64,000 nucleotides of DNA, taken from NCBI RefSeq assembly GCF_019317285.1, contig NZ_CP079218.1, positions 2,294,001 to 2,358,000 of the forward strand. The letters are read 5' to 3'. Source of the stretch: Pedobacter sp. D749. Lineage in GTDB: Bacteria > Bacteroidota > Bacteroidia > Sphingobacteriales > Sphingobacteriaceae. The notes beneath the pieces are model-generated. The model was not told the origin of the DNA, made no database searches, and saw only the letters and a list, made by a program, of their open reading frames with translations. The position numbers and the translations under genes were made by a program. Position 1 is the stretch's first letter. Each line of letters starts with the position of its first letter. Positions 17,661 through 25,828 of the stretch are shown here, piece by piece.

Positions 17661-17745
17661 TCGTCATCTCAACTGAAGTACAAAGGAACGGAGAGATCTA
17701 TCAGGAAATAAGTTCGACAATGGATTTCTCCATTTCGGTCGAAAC
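17661..17745. repeat. REP-like repeat, CTCCATTTCGCT family (inverted, degenerate)
   Basis: TCGTCATCTCAACTGAAG ... GGAGAGATCTA (17661-17700) is the reverse orientation of the family seen at 8061-8095 and 58411-58449. ATTTCTCCATTTCGGTCG (17724-17741) is the opposite arm. Together they could form a hairpin. Confidence 0.6.
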
Positions 17746-17770
17746 AATAATTTCTATATGGATTTTTCCG

Positions 17771-17805
17771 CTTTAGTCTTTTATCTTTGGTCTTTTCGCT
17801 TTTAA
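17771..17805. repeat. Degenerate tandem heptad array (CTTTTAT type)
   Basis: Five consecutive 7-bp units, each starting CTTT: for example CTTTAGT (17771-17777) and CTTTGGT (17785-17791). The last unit overlaps the stop codon of the SAM hydrolase gene. This is the cleanest array in the window: the first four bases are constant and the last three vary. Confidence 0.7.
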
Positions 17806-18581
17806 GAATGAAATTCAACCCGTACAATATCACCAAGATGTAAGCCTAATAATCCACTTGCCTTTCCTTTGTTAATGGCAATTTCCAAATGATTACTAAT
17901 GCCGAACAGACAAAGTTTTTCGCCTTCCGGCACTTCATTATAGTGCCAGCTTAATTGTGTAATGGTTTCACTTTTTCTAAAATAAAGCGTAAAATCTCTG
18001 TTCTTCTGTATTTTGGTAAAAAGATCTTTGGTGATATTGGTAATCACATTGCAAAAAGTATCAATGTACACTACACTTCCTCGGATCACATCCCGCTCAA
18101 TTACAGGGTGTAAAAGCATCTTCTGTTCAATCTCTGCTACAGGTAAACCGATGTCTTTCAGTTTGCCACCTTTGGCCAGATGTGTTGCTGCTTTAACAAA
18201 AATATCAACCAAGGGGAAGTGGAGATACTTAAGATCCTGCATAATGTTCAGCTCTACCACATCTTCAGGAACATCATCAAAAAGAAGAGAGAAAATGCCA
18301 TTGTCAGCCCCTACAAAAAAGTGATCACGGTGCTTAACAGCAATATATTTGGTGTTTTCGCTGTACACAGAATCGATGCCGATTAGGTGTACCGTATTCT
18401 TCGGAAAGTAAGGATAAGCATTTTTTAAAACGAAGGCAGCGTACGAAATATTGAATGATGGAACCTCGTGGGTAATATCAACTAAATTAACATTAGGCAT
18501 AAGACTCAACAGACTACCTTTAAGGGCACTCTGGTAAAAATCTTTTGAACCTAAATCTGTTGTTAAAGTAATTATCCCCAT
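17802..18581 (-). CDS. S-adenosyl-L-methionine hydrolase (adenosine-forming), DUF62/SAM hydroxide adenosyltransferase family
   Basis: About 259 aa, related to chlorinase/fluorinase but of the widespread hydrolase type that splits SAM into adenosine and methionine. Seen: MGIITLTTDLGSKDFYQSALKG at the start (substrate aspartate in TDLGSKD), DITHEVPSFN, and GADNGIFSLLF in the middle. I choose the ATG at 18581, since the family begins with this strand; the frame runs to 18641 without family-like sequence. Divergent from phoH. Confidence 0.9.
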   Translation of the reverse strand: MGIITLTTDLGSKDFYQSALKGSLLSLMPNVNLVDITHEVPSFNISYAAFVLKNAYPYFPKNTVHLIGIDSVYSENTKYIAVKHRDHFFVGADNGIFSLLFDDVPEDVVELNIMQDLKYLHFPLVDIFVKAATHLAKGGKLKDIGLPVAEIEQKMLLHPVIERDVIRGSVVYIDTFCNVITNITKDLFTKIQKNRDFTLYFRKSETITQLSWHYNEVPEGEKLCLFGISNHLEIAINKGKASGLLGLHLGDIVRVEFHS

Positions 18582-18685
18582 TAAAAATTCATTATTATTG
18601 CTTATTCTTGTGTACAGGCCTAAGCGTCTGCAAATATTCAAATTTTAATTAATAATACCCCGATAACTTTTTAAAATACTACAGT

Positions 18686-19645
18686 TTGAACGAATTAAAA
18701 TTAACCCTGGATACCGTAAATCCTGCTCACTTTTGGGGGCCGAACAATGAGAATTACGAAATGATTAAAGGCGCTTTCGCAAAGTTAAAACTAGTTGCGA
18801 GAGGTAGTGATGTTAAGGTTCTCGGTGATGAACAGGAACTTAAGGCTTTCGAAGAGAAGTTTAACCAACTGATTGCGCATCTTGAAAAATATAGCTCGCT
18901 AAGCAATAATGATGTAGAAACAATATTAGGTGCAAAGGCAGCGGGCGTTACAAAAAAAGATGTAGAACAACCAACAGGTGGCGGAGGAGAAGTGATTGTT
19001 TTTGGTACAAACGGTCTGTTGGTAAAAGCAAGAACTGCAAATCAGCGTAAAATGGTAAGCAGTATTGCTAAAAACGATATTCTGTTTGCCATTGGCCCTG
19101 CCGGAACTGGAAAAACATATACTGCAGTAGCACTAGCAGTTAGGGCTTTAAAAAACAAAGAGATTAAACGCATCATTTTAACCAGGCCGGCGGTTGAGGC
19201 AGGAGAGAACCTGGGGTTTTTACCAGGCGATTTAAAGGAAAAAATCGATCCGTATTTACGCCCGCTATACGATGCATTAGATGATATGATCCCTGCTGAG
19301 AAATTGAAATTCTACATCGAAAACCGTACAATAGAAATTGCACCCCTGGCATTTATGCGGGGCCGTACCTTAGATAATTGCTTTGTGATTTTAGATGAGG
19401 CTCAAAATGCCACCGATATGCAGTTAAAAATGTTTTTAACCCGTATGGGACCAACTGCAAAATTTATCGTTACCGGTGATGTTACACAGATCGATTTACC
19501 TAAAAAACAAATGTCGGGCTTATTTAACGGCTTAAGGATTTTAGAAGATATTAAAGGTATCGATATTATTTATTTAAGTGGAGAGGATGTGGTGAGACAT
19601 AAATTGGTGAAAGATATCTTAAAAGCTTACGGTGATATTCAATAA
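18686..19645 (+). CDS. phoH: PhoH-family ATPase
   Basis: A 319-aa PhoH-like protein, a RecA-fold ATPase with probable RNA-related role. Seen: Walker A GPAGTGKT (137-144), TRPAVEAGENLGFLPGDLKEK, Walker B with D237-E238 (FVILDEAQN), and the sensor-type VTGDVTQIDLP. The N-terminal third (1-120) is the KH-like or PhoH-N region. The start is TTG at 18686; there is no nearby ATG. The next gene is separated by an array of exactly 11 heptads. Confidence 0.93.
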   Translation: MNELKLTLDTVNPAHFWGPNNENYEMIKGAFAKLKLVARGSDVKVLGDEQELKAFEEKFNQLIAHLEKYSSLSNNDVETILGAKAAGVTKKDVEQPTGGGGEVIVFGTNGLLVKARTANQRKMVSSIAKNDILFAIGPAGTGKTYTAVALAVRALKNKEIKRIILTRPAVEAGENLGFLPGDLKEKIDPYLRPLYDALDDMIPAEKLKFYIENRTIEIAPLAFMRGRTLDNCFVILDEAQNATDMQLKMFLTRMGPTAKFIVTGDVTQIDLPKKQMSGLFNGLRILEDIKGIDIIYLSGEDVVRHKLVKDILKAYGDIQ

Positions 19646-19646
19646 A

Positions 19647-19723
19647 TGGGAGATGTAAGATGGAAGATTTAATTCTTTTAAAACATCATCCATCTTACAT
19701 CAATATATCTCACATCATAAATT
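19647..19723. repeat. Heptad array of 11 units filling the phoH-to-next-gene gap, with 13-bp inverted repeat
   Basis: Starts 2 bases after the phoH stop and ends at the base before the next ATG. Left arm: TGGGAGA, TGTAAGA and a third unit. Right arm: TCCATCT, TACATCA and two more. GATGTAAGATGGA (19652-19664) is a perfect reverse complement of 19689-19701, loop 24 bases. The phase of 7 is unbroken from end to end. Confidence 0.7.
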
Positions 19724-20002
19724 ATGGAAATTATTAATTTAGAAAATGATTTGAAGCTTTCTTTTGAAAAATTGCCTCATGCCATTAGATTAATCGTTTC
19801 AAAGGATAAAGAAGAATTGGTTTGTCGCAAAGAAAAGCTGAGAAATCTGTTTGCTTTTACCAAACTAATTAAAGCGCACTTTTTTAAAGGACGACTTCAG
19901 TTATGTAAATCTGATGATAACATTGCTATTCTGTTCAAAAATGAAAATATCGGTGCCATTTCAGCAGAAAGCTTTAAACAAGTATTAAATAATTTGAAAT
20001 AA
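19724..20002 (+). CDS. Uncharacterised small protein (92 aa)
   Basis: I do not recognise this protein. It is a small, soluble, mixed-charge protein (about 25 acidic or basic residues in the first 55), rich in Lys, Leu and Ile, with alternating strands and helices ([26 protein letters not shown]...; [20 protein letters not shown] at the end). No signal peptide, no membrane segment, no cysteine cluster. It is preceded by the 11-heptad array, lies downstream of phoH and has a good terminator, so it is a real gene or part of the phoH transcript. Confidence 0.7.
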   Translation: MEIINLENDLKLSFEKLPHAIRLIVSKDKEELVCRKEKLRNLFAFTKLIKAHFFKGRLQLCKSDDNIAILFKNENIGAISAESFKQVLNNLK

Positions 20003-20037
20003 AAAAACTCGCAATCCATCAACTGCGAGTTTTTTTA
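20001..20037 (+). terminator. Intrinsic terminator after the 92-aa gene
   Basis: ACTCGCA (20007-20013) pairs with TGCGAGT (20024-20030), extended by an A-run and a T-run into a 12-13 bp stem. It overlaps the stop codon region. Confidence 0.85.
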
Positions 20038-20050
20038 TAATATTTTATCA

Positions 20051-20125
20051 TCGGACCTCCGACTACGGTCTTCGGACTTTTTATTTAATATTAACCAGAG
20101 ACTACATTCTATGGACTTTCACACT
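20051..20125. repeat. Degenerate tandem heptad arrays before purC (TCGGACT type)
   Basis: First array 20051-20078, four 7-bp units including TCGGACC and TCGGACT. Second, shifted array 20098-20125 with GAGACTA and TGGACTT. The first is the reverse complement of the word after pnp (10815-10849). It ends 22 bases before the purC ATG. Confidence 0.6.
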
Positions 20126-20147
20126 TTTTTCCTATTTTTATCCCCTC

Positions 20148-21092
20148 ATGAAAGCACTTAAAGAAACTCATTTCAATTTTCCAAATCAAAGTAATTTTTA
20201 CAAGGGTAAAGTCCGCGATGTATACACTATAGCCGACCAGTTTATGGTAATGGTAGTATCTGACCGTATTTCTGCTTTTGATGTCGTATTGCCTGAAGCC
20301 ATTCCATTTAAAGGACAGGTGCTGAACCAAATTGCAGCTAAATTTTTAGCAGCTACTCAGGATATCGTTCCCAACTGGGTTTTAGACGTACCAGATCCAA
20401 TGGTTACCATTGGCCGTATCTGTGAGCCATTTAAGGTTGAAATGGTAATTAGAGGTTACTTAGCAGGTCATGCATGGCGTGAATATAGTGCAGGAAAACG
20501 GTCGGTATGTGGCGTTTCTTTGCCTGATGGATTGAAAGAAAATGATAAATTGCCTCAGCCCATTATTACACCAACAACCAAAGCTTCAGTTGGGCATGAT
20601 GAGGATATCTCAAAAGAAGATATTTTAGCCAAAGGCATTGTTTCCATAATAGATTACGAAAAGTTAGAAGAATATACGCATGCCTTATACCAAAGGGGAA
20701 CTGAGATTGCTGCAAAAAGCGGATTGATTTTAGTTGATACGAAATACGAGTTTGGTATGGCTGATGGTGTAATTTACCTGATCGACGAAATTCATACACC
20801 AGATTCTTCCCGTTATTTTTATGCCGATGGCTATCAGGATCGCCAGGATAACAATGAACCACAGAAACAACTTTCAAAAGAGTTTGTAAGAAAATGGTTA
20901 ATTGAAAATGGTTTTCAAGGAAAAGATGGACAGGTTATTCCAGAAATGACACCGGAAATTGTAAATTCAATTTCAGAACGTTACATTGAACTTTATGAAA
21001 AAATTGTAGGGGAGACCTTTATAAAAGCTGATGCTGATGCAATTTCAAGCCGCATTGAAACTAATGTTTTAAAGGCTTTAGAAACACTTTAA
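20148..21092 (+). CDS. purC: Phosphoribosylaminoimidazole-succinocarboxamide synthase
   Basis: SAICAR synthase: condenses CAIR with aspartate using ATP in purine synthesis. At 314 aa it is the longer, yeast-like form rather than the 237-aa E. coli form. Seen: YKGKVRDVY (ATP binding), [41 protein letters not shown], and IITPTTKA with DTKYEFG. Other purine genes are not nearby. Begins at ATG 20148; a STAS-RNase Z pair follows 43 bases on and may be cotranscribed. Confidence 0.97.
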   Translation: MKALKETHFNFPNQSNFYKGKVRDVYTIADQFMVMVVSDRISAFDVVLPEAIPFKGQVLNQIAAKFLAATQDIVPNWVLDVPDPMVTIGRICEPFKVEMVIRGYLAGHAWREYSAGKRSVCGVSLPDGLKENDKLPQPIITPTTKASVGHDEDISKEDILAKGIVSIIDYEKLEEYTHALYQRGTEIAAKSGLILVDTKYEFGMADGVIYLIDEIHTPDSSRYFYADGYQDRQDNNEPQKQLSKEFVRKWLIENGFQGKDGQVIPEMTPEIVNSISERYIELYEKIVGETFIKADADAISSRIETNVLKALETL

Positions 21093-21135
21093 ATTCGAAA
21101 GAAATTTATACATTAGTACCATAAAGATTAGAGAG

Positions 21136-21513
21136 ATGAAATTTTCAGTAGATAAACACGATAAATATGTAACCTTAAAGTTAGAAGAACATAAGTTTAC
21201 AAATGACAATGCCCCAGGTTTAAAATCAGAGTTCTATTTGCTTAATGCAGGGGGATTTAAGAACATCATTGTTGATTTAAGTTATGTTACAGAGTGTAAT
21301 GATGCACAGGATTTAAGCTGCTTATTGGTTGGCGACAGGCTTTGCAAATCGGCAGGCGGATTATTTATTGTAATCGGAATTAATGATGAGCTGGCATCAA
21401 TTATCGAATTATCAAACATATTTCAATCTGTAACGTTTGTTAATACAATAGATGAAGCTACTGATTTTATCTTTATGGATGAGTTAGAGAAAGAGTTTAG
21501 AGGCGCTAAATAA
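21136..21513 (+). CDS. STAS-domain protein (anti-sigma-factor-antagonist type)
   Basis: A 125-aa single STAS domain (residues about 4-110). Bacterial proteins of this kind usually bind an anti-sigma factor and are switched off by serine phosphorylation. The strand-helix region that carries the phosphorylated Ser in SpoIIAA (D-S-x-G-L) reads N55-D56-A57-Q58-D59-L60 here, so the serine is replaced by alanine. It is therefore probably not a standard phospho-switch. It lies between purC and RNase Z and has a terminator after it. Confidence 0.85.
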   Translation: MKFSVDKHDKYVTLKLEEHKFTNDNAPGLKSEFYLLNAGGFKNIIVDLSYVTECNDAQDLSCLLVGDRLCKSAGGLFIVIGINDELASIIELSNIFQSVTFVNTIDEATDFIFMDELEKEFRGAK

Positions 21514-21536
21514 CAAAATATTTAAATAACATTCCG

Positions 21537-21570
21537 GCCTCGTAGTTTCTAAAGATCTACGAGGCTTTTT
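21537..21570 (+). terminator. Intrinsic terminator after the STAS gene
   Basis: GCCTCGTAG (21537-21545) pairs perfectly with CTACGAGGC (21557-21565), loop 11 bases, then a T-run. It sits only 11 bases before the RNase Z ATG, so read-through or a promoter inside the space must supply RNase Z. Confidence 0.85.
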
Positions 21571-21580
21571 ATATCTTATC

Positions 21581-22489
21581 ATGATGAAATTTGAAGTTAC
21601 AATTTTAGGAAGCAGTTCTGCAACTCCTGTATTTAACAGGAATCCTTCTGCACAACTGTTAAATTGTAATGAAAAATATTACCTGATTGATTGTGGTGAA
21701 GGTACACAACAACAATTGGCTAAATACAATCTTAAAGCAGCCCGTATAGATTATATTTTTATCAGCCACTTACATGGCGATCATTACTTCGGTTTAATCG
21801 GATTGCTCTCCAGTTTGCATTTGAATGGCAGATCAAAACCCATGCAGATATTTGGTCCCAGACCTTTATTGGAAATTTTAGAGATCCAGTTTAAATATTC
21901 TGATACCATGTTGAGGTATCCAATTGAGTTTTTTCCAATCGAAGCCGATCAGTCAATACAGATATTCGAGAATAACGATTTAATAGTTAAAACCATTATT
22001 TTAAATCACCGTATCCCTACTACAGGCTTTATCTTTCAGCAAAAGAAACGACAACGTAAATTAATAAAAGAGAAGACTGATGAAGTGCCCATGGCTTATT
22101 ATACGGCCTTAAAAAAAGGAATTGATGTAGAACTGCCCAATGGCGATATTTTGCGCAGTGAAGATTACACTACCGAACCAGATGCACCGCGATGTTATGC
22201 CTATTGCTCGGATACCTTGTTTGATGAAAGCTATTTTGCGACCATTAAAGACTGCGATACTTTGTACCATGAAGCCACCTTTATGCACGACCTATTGGAC
22301 AGGGCTAAAGAAACACATCACACTACCGCTTTACAGGCAGCAGAGGTAGCAAAGATTAACGGAGCGAAGAAATTACTCATCGGCCATTTTTCTTCACGTT
22401 ACAAAACCTTACAAATGCTTTTAGAAGAAGCACAGTCTGTTTTCGAAAATACGGAGTTAGCTGTTGAGGGAAGGACCTTTCAACTTTAG
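21581..22489 (+). CDS. rnz: Ribonuclease Z
   Basis: tRNA 3'-end endonuclease (302 aa, metallo-beta-lactamase fold). Seen: GSSSATPVFNRNPSAQLL, DCGEGTQQQL, zinc-binding HLHGDH at 63-68, the ELAC-specific exosite region (about 165-200), and a late TTALQAAEVAKINGAKKLLIGHFSSRY with the second zinc histidine. The first ATG is at 21581, the second at 21584 is equally plausible. The order STAS-rnz is one I associate with Bacteroidota genomes. Confidence 0.96.
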   Translation: MMKFEVTILGSSSATPVFNRNPSAQLLNCNEKYYLIDCGEGTQQQLAKYNLKAARIDYIFISHLHGDHYFGLIGLLSSLHLNGRSKPMQIFGPRPLLEILEIQFKYSDTMLRYPIEFFPIEADQSIQIFENNDLIVKTIILNHRIPTTGFIFQQKKRQRKLIKEKTDEVPMAYYTALKKGIDVELPNGDILRSEDYTTEPDAPRCYAYCSDTLFDESYFATIKDCDTLYHEATFMHDLLDRAKETHHTTALQAAEVAKINGAKKLLIGHFSSRYKTLQMLLEEAQSVFENTELAVEGRTFQL

Positions 22490-22928
22490 GGATTTTCATC
22501 TTTTTTACTGCAACGCGCGTAGAGAATACATAAAGATTCGCAGAGTTAGTTTCAAAGCAAAAGTTAAATACAATCTGCTTATATCCATGAGGCCCCATAA
22601 CAAAAGTTTTTACCATGGATTACGCAAATCACGGCAAAACTAATTCTATTATTGGCTCTATATTTTCCATTTTTACCACAGGACACACGACGAAGTGTAA
22701 ATTATCTTAAAGTAAAGTGTAGCTAATGATGATGTGCAATCTGTTTCTATCTTCTTAAATCTGCGGGAACCCAATAGAAAATTTCCCCGCGGATTACGCA
22801 AATTGCCGCAGAATTAATTCCGTCAATTTTAAATTCGTTTAAAGATTATTCATTGCATTCAGGATGACAAAGAATTGAACTAATCAATTTTACGTGTCAT
22901 AAAAACATTCATATAGAATTGAACAAAA
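22490..22928. repeat. Intergenic space with two decayed copies of a GGATTACGCAAAT repeat
   Basis: 439 bases without a gene. Copies at 22613-22646 and 22787-22820 share 27 of 34 bases around GGATTACGCAAAT. The words resemble the CACAGATTA family (for instance CCACGG...). A further fragment with TTCAGGATGACAA near 22856-22872 resembles the end of the CTGAATTTATTTCAG family. Open frames here are chance. Confidence 0.55.
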
Positions 22929-22959
22929 AAAGCCTTACAATTTAAAACTGTAAGGCTTT
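22929..22959 (-). terminator. Intrinsic terminator after the MlaD-like gene
   Basis: AAAGCCTTACA (22929-22939) pairs perfectly with TGTAAGGCTTT (22949-22959), loop 9 bases. On the minus strand it is followed by a T-run (A-run at 22925-22931 on plus). Confidence 0.85.
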
Positions 22960-22977
22960 CACATTTATAAAAATTAA

Positions 22978-23931
22978 TTACTTATCTTTTTTATTGCCAC
23001 CTCCAAATACAGAGAAGTGAACATAACGCTTAGGATTGGCTTTTAAATCAATCATTAATTCATCAAGATTTTTTGAAGCATTATTTAAATTCTGATACAT
23101 TTTATCGTCGTTTAGTAACAATCCTAAACTGCCTTTTCCACTTTTAATTCCAGAAATTACGCTTTGTAAATCAGCAATAGCATTGTTTGCGTTATCTAAA
23201 GTCTGTTTAAAGTTAGCAGCAGCAAACTTATCGGTAACGGTATTAATATTAGTCAAAATATCACTTATCTTTTGGTTGTTGTTATTTAAGTTTGCAGTAA
23301 TGCCTTCTACATTCTTAAAGATAGCTTCAATACGTTTACTTTCCGAACCTACTAAACCATCAACTTTTTTCGAGGTTGTTTCTAACGAAGCTAATGTACC
23401 CGCAATGCTATTAAAACTTTTATCAACGTTTTTCTGAAAGTTAGGGTTCAGGATAGAATTGACACTACTTAAAATAGAATCCATTTTACCGATTATTAAT
23501 TCCGCTTTCTTTTGAACTGGCTGTACCTGCTCCATTAAACCTTTTTCTACATTAGCATTTAAGGTAAAACCATCTTCAGCCATTTTTTTAGAGTTACCTA
23601 ATGACATTACAATAGCCTTGCTACCCAAAAGATCTGTACCTTCTAAGCGCGCAATACTGTTTTCGGGAATTTCGTACTTGCTGTTTACGCTTAACGTAGC
23701 AATGATACTGCCGTCTCCCTGTAGCTCCAATTTAGCTACTCGGCCGATCTGATAACCATTAATTAGGATAGGTTTTGATACAGTTAAACCGTCAACCCTC
23801 GTATATTTTGCATATAATGTAGTTTCACTTGAGAAAATTGAATTTCCTTTTAAAAAATTATATCCAATTATTAATAAAGCAATGGCAAATGCAGCTAAAA
23901 TACCTACTTTGGTTTCGTTCTTAATCTTCAT
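22978..23931 (-). CDS. MlaD/MCE-family lipid transport protein
   Basis: A 317-aa protein with one N-terminal membrane anchor (VGILAAFAIALLIIGYNFL) and an MCE domain (residues about 36-115, with VDGLTVSKPILINGYQIGRV). The C-terminal half is helical and asparagine-rich. In other Gram-negatives MlaD forms the periplasmic ring of the phospholipid-transport ABC system. The permease (MlaE) and ATPase (MlaF) are not next to it, so partners lie elsewhere. Downstream of two amidase genes on the same strand, 170 bases away. Confidence 0.9.
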   Translation of the reverse strand: MKIKNETKVGILAAFAIALLIIGYNFLKGNSIFSSETTLYAKYTRVDGLTVSKPILINGYQIGRVAKLELQGDGSIIATLSVNSKYEIPENSIARLEGTDLLGSKAIVMSLGNSKKMAEDGFTLNANVEKGLMEQVQPVQKKAELIIGKMDSILSSVNSILNPNFQKNVDKSFNSIAGTLASLETTSKKVDGLVGSESKRIEAIFKNVEGITANLNNNNQKISDILTNINTVTDKFAAANFKQTLDNANNAIADLQSVISGIKSGKGSLGLLLNDDKMYQNLNNASKNLDELMIDLKANPKRYVHFSVFGGGNKKDK

Positions 23932-24101
23932 GAGTGTTTTATTTAATGGCTACAAGTGCTGAAATATGTTTTCTTCACTTGTTAGAGCGTATTATTTTTT
24001 TATTGTGCTAAACCCTATAAATACATAAAGGCGGCACTATTTGTTTGGTATCTGATTTATATTTTTTTCAAAGTTAAAATAACTATCATTTATAATGACA
24101 C

Positions 24102-24878
24102 TTATTTAACCTCAATATTTTTTTTGTATGTTTTTATTGCTTCTAAAATAGAATTGGCGATCTCGTTCTGCCCATTTTGCGAATTAATATATTTTTCTTC
24201 CTCTGTATTCGAGATAAAACCTACTTCTGTTAAAACTGCAGGCATCCCACAGCGTTGCAACACCAAAACACCCTGTTCTTTAACACCGCGGCTAAATCGT
24301 TCATCCCGTTTGACGTAACTATTCTGTACTAATTTGGCAAATTTAATGCTTTTGTCTCGAAAGGTATTTTTTAAAAGCGATAAAAGAATAAAACTACTTG
24401 GGTCACTTGGGTCATAACCATCATACTTACTTTTGTAGTTCTTTTCCAATTTAATATCGGCATTCTCGCGTATGGCTGCATCTTGTTCCTTTAACCTGTG
24501 CGATCCTGCAACCAATGTTTCTACGCCTTTAATATGTTTGTTACCCGGAGGCATTGAATTACAATGTACGGATATAAAAAGATCTGCTTTAGCTTCGTTC
24601 GCTATTTCGGCCCTTTTGTATAAATCGACATCTATATCTGTTTTACGTGTGAAAATTATCTTAATTTCAGGCATTTCCTCTTTTAATAACGCACCTAGCT
24701 TTAAAGCAACCTTTAGCGAAATATCTTTTTCTTTCGAAAAACTACCGGAGGCACCAGGTTTTCTTCCACCATGACCGGGATCAATAACTATTGTTTTGAT
24801 CTTATAACCTTGCGCGGGGACTTTTTCAACAACGAGTAACGAAAATAAAAGTATTGTAATCAGAAGTTTAATCTTCAT
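24102..24878 (-). CDS. N-acetylmuramoyl-L-alanine amidase (Amidase_3), second copy
   Basis: Zinc amidase of 258 aa that cleaves the peptide side chain from peptidoglycan; signal peptide 1-23 (LLFSLLVVEKVPAQG). Seen: zinc histidine H36 in VIDPGHGGRKPG, a second histidine in LFISVHCNSMP, and the catalytic glutamate in AVLTEVGFISN. Twelve bases downstream of a longer paralogue (24891-25754), of which it looks like a duplicate. Likely in septal or cell-wall remodelling. Confidence 0.94.
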   Translation of the reverse strand: MKIKLLITILLFSLLVVEKVPAQGYKIKTIVIDPGHGGRKPGASGSFSKEKDISLKVALKLGALLKEEMPEIKIIFTRKTDIDVDLYKRAEIANEAKADLFISVHCNSMPPGNKHIKGVETLVAGSHRLKEQDAAIRENADIKLEKNYKSKYDGYDPSDPSSFILLSLLKNTFRDKSIKFAKLVQNSYVKRDERFSRGVKEQGVLVLQRCGMPAVLTEVGFISNTEEEKYINSQNGQNEIANSILEAIKTYKKNIEVK

Positions 24879-24890
24879 GCATTCGGGATA

Positions 24891-25754
24891 TTAAAATGAT
24901 GTTTCGGCGATACGTTTATAATTTTTAATCGCTTTAATAATGCCACTCACAATTTCATTTTGTCCTTCAGGAGAGTTCATATAGTCTTCTTCTTCCGGAT
25001 TACTCACAAAACCTATTTCAGTTAATACGGCAGGCATCGCCGCACGGGCCAAAACGGCTAGGCTTTTCTCTTGTACGCCCCGGTTGATCCGGCCAGCATT
25101 AATATATTCCTGTTGAAGCATTGAAGCAAACTTTAAACTTCTCTCTCTATTGGTTTGTTTCATTAAGGATAACATAATGTCACTTTCAGGGGTATTTGCA
25201 ATAAAACCCTCATAGTTTTTCTGATAATTCTCTTCCAGAAACATGGATGCATTTTCCCTTTTGATCACTTCATCCTGCTCACCTAAACGGCGTGTTCCAG
25301 ACACGAATGTTTCTGTTCCTCTTGTTGAAGTACTCTTAGAGGTAACCGTTCTGTAAACAGGTACTTTTCTACCCCGTACTTTTTTATAATAATCTACCAC
25401 TCTTGATACCCTAACAGGCATATCATTTAAGTGAATGGAAATAAATAAATCGGCCTTTGCATTATTGGCAATATTGATACGCTCATATAAAGGAATAAAC
25501 ACATCCGACTCGCGGGTATAAATCACTTTAATATCTTTCAAACTATCCTGAAGCGCCCGGCCAAGATTTAATGCGGTTTTAAGTGCCACATCTTTTTCCT
25601 TAGAATACACTCCATGGGTTGCACCATCTTTACCACCGTGACCGGCGTCGATCACAATTGTTTTAATTTTATATTCCTGTGCAAATGCCTGATTATCAAA
25701 TGAATTTGATAACACTAAATAAATAATAATTGTTAAAATGGATTTAAGATACAT
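24891..25754 (-). CDS. N-acetylmuramoyl-L-alanine amidase (Amidase_3), first copy
   Basis: Periplasmic amidase of about 287 aa. Signal-peptide-like start MYLKSILTIIIYLVLSNSF, then VIDAGHGGKDGATHG (zinc His), FISIHLNDMP, and AVLTEIGFVSNPEEE (catalytic Glu). An insert with KVRGRKVPVYRTV is absent from its downstream paralogue. Start choice: ATG 25754 gives a proper signal peptide and a leader of about 45 bases from the -7 box at 25812-25805. The ATG at 25799 would be almost leaderless. It is divergent from lptD. Confidence 0.92.
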   Translation of the reverse strand: MYLKSILTIIIYLVLSNSFDNQAFAQEYKIKTIVIDAGHGGKDGATHGVYSKEKDVALKTALNLGRALQDSLKDIKVIYTRESDVFIPLYERINIANNAKADLFISIHLNDMPVRVSRVVDYYKKVRGRKVPVYRTVTSKSTSTRGTETFVSGTRRLGEQDEVIKRENASMFLEENYQKNYEGFIANTPESDIMLSLMKQTNRERSLKFASMLQQEYINAGRINRGVQEKSLAVLARAAMPAVLTEIGFVSNPEEEDYMNSPEGQNEIVSGIIKAIKNYKRIAETSF

Positions 25755-25804
25755 CAATGGTATATTTTTCACTAATTTTGAACGTTTTTGATTAAACATC
25801 GGTG

Positions 25805-25812
25805 CAAAAATA
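25805..25812 (-). promoter_or_regulatory. -7 box for the amidase operon
   Basis: TATTTTTG on the minus strand (CAAAAATA on plus) matches TAnnTTTG exactly. It sits in the very short space between the amidase gene and the lptD start codon at 25829. Confidence 0.55.
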
Positions 25813-25828
25813 ACATTCAAACACGAAT

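Noticed and set aside
22377..22616. A 79-codon frame on the minus strand over the end of rnz
   Set aside because: Mostly antisense to rnz and to repeat-derived sequence; no start signal.
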